Source of the DNA: DASXHD01 sp038239005
GTDB lineage: Bacteria > Myxococcota_A > Polyangia > Polyangiales > Polyangiaceae
Assembly (NCBI GenBank): GCA_038239005.1
Contig: JBBSFE010000004.1
Span: 62,001-126,000, forward strand
Direction: 5' to 3'
DNA: 64,000 nucleotides
The notes beneath the pieces were generated by a model that saw only the letters and a list, made by a program, of their open reading frames with translations, did no database searches and was not told the DNA's origin. How positions within the stretch are numbered: the stretch's first letter is position 1; the number at the start of each line of letters is the position of its first letter. Below are positions 31,420-38,126 of this stretch, piece by piece. A program made the position numbers and the translations under genes.

Positions 31420-33420
31420 ATGCGCGCGCGTTTTGCGGCAGCTTTCGTGCTCGGTTTCGCACGCGGCGCGTTCGCGGACGACACCACGGAGGACGTTCAC
31501 GTTCGCGGCGAGCAAGCTCAAGGGTTCGAATCGCGCGCGAAGCTCGATGACGCCTCGCGCGAAATCACCGATGCGGCTGGGCTCGTCGAGCCGCTCGTGG
31601 GCGTGCACGTTCGGCGACTCGGCGCCGACGATGGGTTTGCAACGATGTCGATTCGCGGTTCGTCGTCGAACCAGGTTTCGTTTTATCTCGCGGGCGTCCC
31701 GCTTCCGGCGGCGGCAGATCCCACGGTCGATCTCGCGACGCTTCCGCTTTGGCCCGGATCCCAGGCGCGCGTCTTTCGCACGTTCGCGCCCGCAGCGCTC
31801 GGGGCTGGCTCCCTCGGCGGAACGCTCGCGCTCGATGCGCCATCGGCCACGGGGCCCGAACGCACCGACATTTGGATCGCAGGCGGATCGTTCGGCGCCC
31901 TCCGCATGCGACTCGGTGACGTGAGCGATCTCGGCGGAGGCGTTCGCATCGCCACCGGGCTTTCCGCAAGTCGATCGGATGGCGACTTCTCCTTCTACAA
32001 CATCGACCACAACGCGCCGATCAGCGATCCGCGCGAATTCATTCCGCGCATCAACGGCGACTTCGCGCAAGCGAGCGGGCTCGTGTCGCTCGTCGTGCCG
32101 CTCCACATGGGCGCATCGCAATCGGGGACGATGCGCGCCACCGTGATGGTGCAAGAACGTGATCAGGGTTTGCCGGGAAGTATTTTCGCCGCGACGCCGT
32201 TCGAACGACTTCGCAGCGATCGTGAGCTTGGCACCGTGGAGCTCGCCATGCCGGTCACACGAGGCGTAGCGACTTTTCAAGCGTGGGGTGTGAGGCAGGG
32301 AACCGATTTTCGCAACGTGCCGAGCGACACGCTCGACCCAACGCTGGAACGAACGACGATCGCGACGGCAGGTGCGAACGTCGGAACCAAGCTTCGATTC
32401 GGCGACGTGACTCTCGCGGGCAAGCTCGATGCGCGCGCCGAGCGTTACGCGCCGGGCGACTACGCAGGACCTTCGCCGCCGACTGGCGCAACGCGCGCGG
32501 CGTTTGGCGCCGGCATCGACGGCGATTGGCGCGTGAGCCGCGCCGTGACGCTCGCGGCTGCCGCGCGCATCGATGCGTGGAACGATGCGTCCGACGACGC
32601 GAACGCCGCGAGCCTCACGGCGCGACCGACAGCGCATCTCGGCGTCGACGCAACGAACGGCGTGGTGTCGGTCACGGCGCACGCGGGCTACACGTCGCGC
32701 GCGGCGAATTTCATCGAGCGCTTCGGCGCACCGGGCGGCTTCATTCCAAACCCAACGCTCTTGCCCGAATCCGCACTCAGCGCCGATGCGGGCGTTCGCT
32801 TCAAGAAAAAATTTGGAGCGCTGCGACTCCAGGGCGAGCTCGACGGGTTTGCGCAGGCGGCGCAAGACCTCATCGTGTTCGAGTACGTCTCGGCCCGTGG
32901 CCTACCGCACGCGACGAACGTCGGGCAAGCGACGATCGCGGGCGTCGAAGCCGAGGTCGAAGCGCGCATCGCGGGATTCGAATTGCGTGCATCTTACACG
33001 GGCCTGCATACGGAGAACCACGACGCCGATTGCAGCGCGGGGTGTCCACAGCTCGTTGGCCGGCCGGCGCACGACTTCGTCGTCGACCTCGCGTACACGC
33101 TCGGCCCGATTCGTTTTCGTTACGGCATCGACGGTGTCATCGGCACGACCGCCGACAGCGCCGGGACGATCGAGGTTCCTGCGCGCGTTCTCCAATCGGT
33201 CGGCGCGCGCCTCGACGTCCCTCGCCTTCCCGGCGTGCGCCTCGCCGTCGACATTCGCAATTTGTTCGACGTGCGAACGCTCAGCTATCCGCAAACGGTG
33301 ACGAATACGTCCGTCCCGTATCCCGTCGGCGACGTTTATTACTTCCCGCTTCCGGGGCGCAGCTTCCTCGTGAGCTTGGCGTGGACGCCGCGCACTCTCA
33401 CGGGAGCGGGTGCGCCGTGA
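31420..33420 (+). CDS. TonB-dependent outer membrane receptor, BtuB-like
   Basis: The 666-residue protein has a signal peptide (MRARFAAAFVLGFARGAFA), a plug domain (VGVHVRRLGADDGFATMSIRGSSSNQVSFYLAGVPL; AALGAGSLGGTLALDAPSA) and a 22-strand-type barrel with repeated aromatic-ended strands, closing with FPLPGRSFLVSLAWTP. The weak TonB-box candidate is EDVHVRG near residue 25. Short size and the C-terminal FDVRTLSYPQ...YPVGDVYYFPLPG pattern are reminiscent of BtuB-type cobalamin receptors, but siderophores remain possible. Only 56 bases separate it from the divergent protease, too little for a cobalamin riboswitch. A FecCD/BtuC-type permease is encoded at 35738-36733. The end overlaps the esterase gene by 23 bases. 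Confidence 0.83.
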   Translation: MRARFAAAFVLGFARGAFADDTTEDVHVRGEQAQGFESRAKLDDASREITDAAGLVEPLVGVHVRRLGADDGFATMSIRGSSSNQVSFYLAGVPLPAAADPTVDLATLPLWPGSQARVFRTFAPAALGAGSLGGTLALDAPSATGPERTDIWIAGGSFGALRMRLGDVSDLGGGVRIATGLSASRSDGDFSFYNIDHNAPISDPREFIPRINGDFAQASGLVSLVVPLHMGASQSGTMRATVMVQERDQGLPGSIFAATPFERLRSDRELGTVELAMPVTRGVATFQAWGVRQGTDFRNVPSDTLDPTLERTTIATAGANVGTKLRFGDVTLAGKLDARAERYAPGDYAGPSPPTGATRAAFGAGIDGDWRVSRAVTLAAAARIDAWNDASDDANAASLTARPTAHLGVDATNGVVSVTAHAGYTSRAANFIERFGAPGGFIPNPTLLPESALSADAGVRFKKKFGALRLQGELDGFAQAAQDLIVFEYVSARGLPHATNVGQATIAGVEAEVEARIAGFELRASYTGLHTENHDADCSAGCPQLVGRPAHDFVVDLAYTLGPIRFRYGIDGVIGTTADSAGTIEVPARVLQSVGARLDVPRLPGVRLAVDIRNLFDVRTLSYPQTVTNTSVPYPVGDVYYFPLPGRSFLVSLAWTPRTLTGAGAP

Positions 33421-34465
33421 AGAAGTCGATCATGGTGTCGGTGGCGCTGAGGTCCGTCGAGCACTTGCCGACGAGCGGAAGCGCGACGCCGCCGGGCCAC
33501 TGGTGACCGCCGTTGTCGATCTTGCAGTGGACGACGTCTGCGCCGCCTTTGCACAGGCCCCACTTTTCGCAGGTGGCGTCACCGTTCGTGAAGATCGTCG
33601 TGGGCGGCGCGAGGCATCCGTTTTCGTTCACCCAGAACGCGAGCGTGTCGGCGACGGATCGGAAGTCGAGAACGCCCGAGATGTCGATCGGGATGATGGG
33701 CGTGCCGCCGTTATAGGGAACGATGGGATCGCCGGTGCCGTGGATGTCGAGCACGGGGATGGCGCGTTTGGGTTTGCACGTGGATGGGTCGATGCCAAGC
33801 ACGCCTGATACGGGCGCGACGGCGCCGAACACGTCCGACATTTCGCAGCCGAGGCGATGCGAGAAGAAACCGCCGTTCGAAAAACCCGTGGCGAAGATTC
33901 GCTTCGGGTCGACGCAGTAGTCCTTCTCGATAGCCGCGAGCAAATCGCGTGTAAACTGCACGTCATCGACGCTGTTGGTCCATGAGTCGCCGCAGCAGTC
34001 TCCGGCGTTCCAGCTGTTGGCGATGCCCTGGGCGTACGCGACGATGTAATTTTTCTTGTCGCTCGACGGGTCCATGCGCGTCGTGATTTCTTGCGCTCCC
34101 GCCGTCTCGAAGAAGCCGTGGTAGGCGATGACGAGCATCGAGCCGAGCACAGCGTTGTAGCTCGAGGGCACGTGGAGATGCGCCGTGCGCGAGAGGCCGC
34201 CCGACTTCAGGTTTTCGTCGTGATCGCCCGAGCCGAGCGTTTTGCCCGTGCACGTGAACGTGGTCGAGGCGTCGCCGCCGAACGTTGGGCTCGGCGCGCT
34301 CGCGTCGGGATCGGGGTCGGCGGTCGGGTAGGCGTCCGACAGATCGATGCCGGAATCGGGGAACGCGGCGTCGGTGGGGGTGCCTTCCCAGTGGCCTGCA
34401 TCAGCGTCCTCGCTCGACCCGCAGCCGACGAGAAATAGGGCTAGAAAAAGGGCCCCGAGACGCAT
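33398..34465 (-). CDS. Lipoprotein esterase of the LpqC/PHB depolymerase family
   Basis: The 355-residue protein begins MRLGALFLALFLVGCGSS, with lipobox LVGC (Cys15), then a Asp/Pro-rich spacer to about residue 65. The alpha/beta-hydrolase domain of the LpqC type has the nucleophile Ser in ATGFSNGGFFSHRL, the Asp in LDIHGTGDPIVPY and the His in IDNGGHQWPGG, plus the strand LVIAYHGFF. The family includes feruloyl/acetylxylan esterases and poly(3-hydroxybutyrate) depolymerases, so an esterase or polymer-degrading role outside the inner membrane is likely. Two Cys pairs (GDCCGDSW; GCEM...TCKPK) may form disulphides. It is convergent with the TonB receptor gene and overlaps its end. Confidence 0.83.
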   Translation of the reverse strand: MRLGALFLALFLVGCGSSEDADAGHWEGTPTDAAFPDSGIDLSDAYPTADPDPDASAPSPTFGGDASTTFTCTGKTLGSGDHDENLKSGGLSRTAHLHVPSSYNAVLGSMLVIAYHGFFETAGAQEITTRMDPSSDKKNYIVAYAQGIANSWNAGDCCGDSWTNSVDDVQFTRDLLAAIEKDYCVDPKRIFATGFSNGGFFSHRLGCEMSDVFGAVAPVSGVLGIDPSTCKPKRAIPVLDIHGTGDPIVPYNGGTPIIPIDISGVLDFRSVADTLAFWVNENGCLAPPTTIFTNGDATCEKWGLCKGGADVVHCKIDNGGHQWPGGVALPLVGKCSTDLSATDTMIDFFTAHPLP

Positions 34466-34503
34466 CGCACTCCCTTAGCACGTGTGCTATTCCGCCGGCA
34501 CCC

Positions 34504-35661
34504 ATGACGCAATCGAATGCTCCCGGCCAACCCGGCCAACCGCAACAAGCCACGCTGCAGCTCACGGGAGGCGCGGCTATCCTTGCGCCGATCACTGCGT
34601 TTCCGAACGGGGTGCCCTCGAACGCGATGGTGCTGATTCCGATCGCACCGACGGGGCAGCCGATCGAGAAGAAGATCGTCGAAGGCCCGGTCGCCATCGA
34701 GATGGACGAAGTGTGGAAGCTCCTCGGGTTCAACGGGCCAGCGGTGCAAGTTCAAGACGAGCAAGGTCGCCCGATCATGATCGGCCTCGAAGATTTGCTC
34801 GCCGGGCTCGACAAGCACTGGGTCGAAAACCCGGACGACTTCGACCGCGCGAAAATCTACGCGCAGAAGCTCATGGAGCACGGCAAGAACGCGAAAGCGG
34901 AGACCGTGCTCTCGAAGATCGTCGCCAAGGGTGGCGGCGGTGACTTCTGGCTCTTGCTCGGCGTCACGCAGGCCGCTCAAGAAAAATGGGAGAAGGCCGA
35001 AGGCACGCTCAAGGGCGCGCAGAACCTCTTGAAGGACAACCCCATGGCGTCCATCGAGCTCGCCAAAGTCGCGCGCGGCAAGAAGGACAAAGTGGGCGAG
35101 CGCGAGCACCTCGATCGCGCGCTCTCGATCGCGCCGAACTTCGTCGACGGTTGGGCGCAGCTCTTCCTGTTTCTCAAGGCCGAGAAGACCGAAGAGTGGG
35201 CGATCAAAGAAATTCAAGAGATGGCCAACGCGCCGGTCAACGCCAAGACGGCCGCGCCGTTCATCGCGCTCCAAGGTTTCTACGCAGGCGACGAGAAAAC
35301 CCGCGACCAGGCCATCGACTTCGCGAAGAAGGCCTGCGAGCGCAGCCCCGATGATCCGCTCGCGCTCCTCTGCTTGTCCGCGCTCTACGGCCAGGCGGGC
35401 AAAATCGAGGAAGTCGTCAAGCTCCTCGCCCCGCACGAAGCGAAGATGCAGCGCGACGTCCGCATCGCACACAACTACTTCGAAGCGCTCTTCGCGATGC
35501 GCGACATGGCGAAGATCACGGCCCTCCTCAACAAGCTCGCCACCGCTCCTTCACGCGAAGTGAAAGAGTTCGCCATTGTCCGCTCGCGCGCGATCGCCCA
35601 AATGCTCGAACAACAAAAACAAGCGCTCAACGCGGCGCAACCCGCCGCGCCTCCCAAGTAG
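34504..35661 (+). CDS. Cytoplasmic TPR-repeat protein
   Basis: The 385-residue protein has no signal peptide. After a Gln/Pro/Gly-rich N-terminus comes a region (residues about 20-110) with IEMDEVWKLLGFNGPAVQVQDEQGRPIMIGLEDLLAGL, then TPR-like helical pairs from about 115 to 370 (KIYAQKLMEHGKNAKAETVLSKIV, LLGVTQAAQEKWEKAEGTLKGAQNLL, ACERSPDDPLALLCLSALYGQAG, NYFEALFAMRDMAKITALLNKLA). It is probably a scaffold. The start ATG at 34504 follows no strong ribosome site; an upstream extension of the frame is antisense to the esterase gene and is rejected. The downstream 76 bases hold a short GGCGCCAA/GAAAA low-complexity patch. Confidence 0.72.
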   Translation: MTQSNAPGQPGQPQQATLQLTGGAAILAPITAFPNGVPSNAMVLIPIAPTGQPIEKKIVEGPVAIEMDEVWKLLGFNGPAVQVQDEQGRPIMIGLEDLLAGLDKHWVENPDDFDRAKIYAQKLMEHGKNAKAETVLSKIVAKGGGGDFWLLLGVTQAAQEKWEKAEGTLKGAQNLLKDNPMASIELAKVARGKKDKVGEREHLDRALSIAPNFVDGWAQLFLFLKAEKTEEWAIKEIQEMANAPVNAKTAAPFIALQGFYAGDEKTRDQAIDFAKKACERSPDDPLALLCLSALYGQAGKIEEVVKLLAPHEAKMQRDVRIAHNYFEALFAMRDMAKITALLNKLATAPSREVKEFAIVRSRAIAQMLEQQKQALNAAQPAAPPK

Positions 35662-35737
35662 CTCGCGTCGCGCAGCGTAAGACAGCCGCCAAGGCGCCAA
35701 GGCGCCAGAAGAAAAGAAAAGAAAAGAGGGGGTCGCG

Positions 35738-36733
35738 TCAAGTCGCGGGCGCGGGTCGGCGGCGGAGGAGGACGAGGAAGAGAGGCCCCCCGATGAGGGC
35801 GGTGACGGCGCCGACGGGCGGGGTTTGGTGGATCGCGTGGAAGAGCAAACGCGAGAGCGCGTCGCAGAGCACGAGGGCTGCGCCGCCGGCGGGTAGTGAC
35901 GCCGGCATCAGTTTACGGACGTCGGGGCCCATCAAACGGCGGAGCGCGTGGGGGACGATGAGGCCGACGAAGCCGATGAGGCCCGTGATGCTGACGATCG
36001 CGCCGACGACGAGCGAGCAGCCGACGAGCGTGCGGCGTTCGAGCGTGGCGACGTCGACGCCGAGGTGACTCGCTTGCTCGTTACCGAGCGCGAGCAAGTT
36101 GAGGCGGCCCGCGTCGCGAAGCAGGACAACCATGCCTATGCCGACGTACGCCGACATGAACGGAAGCGACGCGTTCGATGCGGGCGTGTCGAGAAAGCCG
36201 ACGAGCCAATAGAGCATCTCTTGTGCGAGGCGATCGGGGACGAGCGTTTTCAAGAACGTGATCGCGGCCGAGGCGACCGCGTTGACGATGACGCCCGCGA
36301 GAAGAATCGAGGTGCCGCTCGCCTGCGATGCATCGACGCGGCGCGAGAGGGCGTAGACGAGCGCGGTTGCGCCGAGGCCTCCGCCGAGCGCCGCAATCGG
36401 GAGAACGTTCGCGCCGAGAAGCGTCGACGATGTGATGCCACACGCGAGCGCGACCGTCGCGCCGAATGCGGCGCCGCCCGAAACGCCAAGCACGTATGGC
36501 TCCGCGAGCGGATTTCGCAGCACGGCTTGAAGCGCGACGCCGACTGCGGCAAGACCACCGCCTGCGACCACGCCGAGGATCACGCGCGGCAAGCGAAGCG
36601 CAACGACGACGCTGCGATCGTTCGACGATGCGTCGGTGATGGCGCGAATAATGGAGACGTCGCTCGTGCCGATCGAAAGTCCGATCGCGCACGCGACGGC
36701 GAGCGCCACGAGCGCGATCGCAAATGCCTTCAT
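35738..36733 (-). CDS. FecCD/BtuC-type ABC transporter permease, orphan
   Basis: The 331-residue protein is a ten-helix permease of the FecCD family, which imports siderophores, heme or vitamin B12. Signature segments are LRLPRVILGVVAGGGLAAVGVALQAVLRNPLAEPYVLGVSGGAAFG, near the start, and FVGLIVPHALRRLMGPDVRKLMPASLPAGGAALVLCDALSR, the contact site for the ATPase, near the end. The ATG at 36733 overlaps the coaX stop (ATGA). No partner ATPase or binding protein is encoded before or after it in this window: the next gene downstream is convergent. It may depend on parts coded elsewhere, possibly with the receptor at 31420-33420. Confidence 0.87.
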   Translation of the reverse strand: MKAFAIALVALAVACAIGLSIGTSDVSIIRAITDASSNDRSVVVALRLPRVILGVVAGGGLAAVGVALQAVLRNPLAEPYVLGVSGGAAFGATVALACGITSSTLLGANVLPIAALGGGLGATALVYALSRRVDASQASGTSILLAGVIVNAVASAAITFLKTLVPDRLAQEMLYWLVGFLDTPASNASLPFMSAYVGIGMVVLLRDAGRLNLLALGNEQASHLGVDVATLERRTLVGCSLVVGAIVSITGLIGFVGLIVPHALRRLMGPDVRKLMPASLPAGGAALVLCDALSRLLFHAIHQTPPVGAVTALIGGPLFLVLLRRRPAPAT

Positions 36734-37509
36734 TCCACGTTGCGCTCGTAGAGAATGCGCAGGCCGTCGAGTGTGAGCTCTTCGTCGAACTCGTCGATCG
36801 TGCTCGAGAGTGGCGCGATCAAACGCGCGAGGCCGCCCGTTGCAATGACTTTGCACGGAAAACCGAGCTCTTCGCGAATGCGCGTCACGAGCCCATCGAC
36901 GAGGCCGACGTACCCGAAGACGATGCCGGATTGCATCGCGGTGATGGTGTTCTTGCCGACGACCTTCGCGGGCTTGCTGATCTCGATGCGCGGGAGCTTC
37001 GCGGCGCGCGTGAAGAGCGCGTCCGCGCTGATGACGATGCCCGGCGCTAGCACGCCGCCGAGGTATTCGCCTTTCGGTGAGACGCAATCGAAGTTGGTCG
37101 AGGTTCCGAAGTCGACGACGATGACGCCGGATTTCCCGTCCTTCGCCGAACGCTCGAAACCGGCGACGGCATCTGCGATGCGGTCGGCGCCGACTTCGCG
37201 CGGGTTCTCGATCAAGATCGCCATGCCCGTGCGCGTGCCCGGCCCGATCACGACGGCCTCGCGACCGAAGCAGCGGCGCACGACTTCCATCATGGGCTCC
37301 GTGAGCGGCGGCACGACGCTCGCGATCACGGCGGCATCGACGACGTCCGGCTCGAGGTGCTTCATCGAGAAGAGCTGGAGGAACATCGCGGCGAACTCGT
37401 CGTTCGTGCGGCCACGGTGACTCTCGAGGCGAAACTGCTGGCGCAGCGTCGTGCCCTCGAAGAGGCCAAGCACGATGTTGGTGTTGCCGACGTCGATCGC
37501 GAGCAGCAT
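36730..37509 (-). CDS. coaX: Type III pantothenate kinase
   Basis: The 259-residue protein is CoaX, which phosphorylates pantothenate in the first step of coenzyme A synthesis. Visible motifs are the ASKHA phosphate-1 loop DVGNTNIVLGLFE (residues 6-18), VIASVVPPLTEPM, the GADRIADAVAG motif with the catalytic Asp, VVDFGTSTNFDCVSPKGEYLGGVLAPGI, and VIATGGLARLI. Length is normal. It is coupled to the FecCD-type permease gene and lies 22 bases downstream of the brnA-like antitoxin gene, on the same strand, so it may be read from the toxin-antitoxin promoter in part. Confidence 0.92.
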   Translation of the reverse strand: MLLAIDVGNTNIVLGLFEGTTLRQQFRLESHRGRTNDEFAAMFLQLFSMKHLEPDVVDAAVIASVVPPLTEPMMEVVRRCFGREAVVIGPGTRTGMAILIENPREVGADRIADAVAGFERSAKDGKSGVIVVDFGTSTNFDCVSPKGEYLGGVLAPGIVISADALFTRAAKLPRIEISKPAKVVGKNTITAMQSGIVFGYVGLVDGLVTRIREELGFPCKVIATGGLARLIAPLSSTIDEFDEELTLDGLRILYERNVE

Positions 37510-37531
37510 CTAAGCCGCGCGCGAGCCTAGC

Positions 37532-37867
37532 TCAGCTTGCACGACGGAGCCAGCCGAGCAGGGCAGCCCGCATCGCCTGATGTACGTTGAGATGACGTGC
37601 ACGTGCTTTCCGTTCGACCTCCCTCCACACGCGTGCAGGAAGCCGCACCGAACGAGCGATCGTCTTGCGCGAAATGCCTTTGCCCGGATGACCTCGTCGC
37701 AACAGAACGGCGTCGGCGCCCACCTCGGGCATTTCCCAAAGCGCCAGAAGCGACGGCCCACCGCGCTCGCCCGCGCCGGAAAACGCATTGCGGCGAACGG
37801 GACCAAACCGCTCGAAGTCAATCTCGAGATCGAGAACGTCAGTCGTTTTCGTAGTGCGTTTTTTCAC
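37532..37867 (-). CDS. brnA: BrnA-like antitoxin
   Basis: The 111-residue protein follows a BrnT toxin gene and overlaps its end by 29 bases, the usual position for the antitoxin. Its C-terminus, from about residue 66 (ISRKTIARSVRLPARVWREVERKARARHLNVHQAMRAALLGWL), fits a ribbon-helix-helix DNA-binding domain as in BrnA. The N-terminal 60 residues, acidic then Gly-rich (LEIDFERFGPVRRN; ALWEMPEVGADAVLLRRGHPG), differ from classical BrnA, so the assignment rests mainly on context and the C-terminal helix pattern. It would bind BrnT and repress the shared promoter, probably through the palindrome at 38110-38126. Confidence 0.7.
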   Translation of the reverse strand: MKKRTTKTTDVLDLEIDFERFGPVRRNAFSGAGERGGPSLLALWEMPEVGADAVLLRRGHPGKGISRKTIARSVRLPARVWREVERKARARHLNVHQAMRAALLGWLRRAS

Positions 37868-38105
37868 GTCTCGTTGCCTTTCGCGCGCTGATGATTCTTA
37901 TGCGATTCGCTGTGACTTCCGCGTGAACGACGTAGAGCAGGCGGTTGGCGACGGAATACCCAATCAGGACGAATCGCGCTTCGTGTAGTGCATCTGGATA
38001 GTAGGCGCCGAGGCGGTCATCGAACGCGGTCTTTGCTTCGTCGAATGTCACGCCGTGTTTGCGCACATTGGAGGCGGCCTTGCGTGGGTCCCATTCGAAA
38101 CGCAC
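37839..38105 (-). CDS. brnT: BrnT-family ribonuclease toxin
   Basis: The 88-residue protein matches BrnT well: VRFEWDPRKAASNVRKHGVTFDEAKTAFDD at the start, ARFVLIGYSVANRLLYVVHAEV in the middle and RIRIISARKATRREKTHYE at the end, the RIISAR segment being the family's most constant part. BrnT is a RelE-like mRNA-cleaving toxin. The start is the GTG at 38105, found by family alignment; longer upstream starts would run through the preceding gene. The stop lies inside the antitoxin gene. A perfect 17-base palindrome sits four bases before the GTG. Confidence 0.85.
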   Translation of the reverse strand: MRFEWDPRKAASNVRKHGVTFDEAKTAFDDRLGAYYPDALHEARFVLIGYSVANRLLYVVHAEVTANRIRIISARKATRREKTHYEND

Positions 38106-38109
38106 GCGC

Positions 38110-38126
38110 CTATTGTAATACAATAG
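38110..38126. promoter_or_regulatory. Perfect palindrome, candidate BrnA operator
   Basis: CTATTGTAATACAATAG is an 8+1+8 perfect inverted repeat, AT-rich in very GC-rich surroundings, ending four bases before the brnT GTG. It also contains the stop codon of the upstream HEAT-cyclophilin gene. Its place fits autoregulation by the ribbon-helix-helix antitoxin; the same bases may overlap a promoter. Confidence 0.65.
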
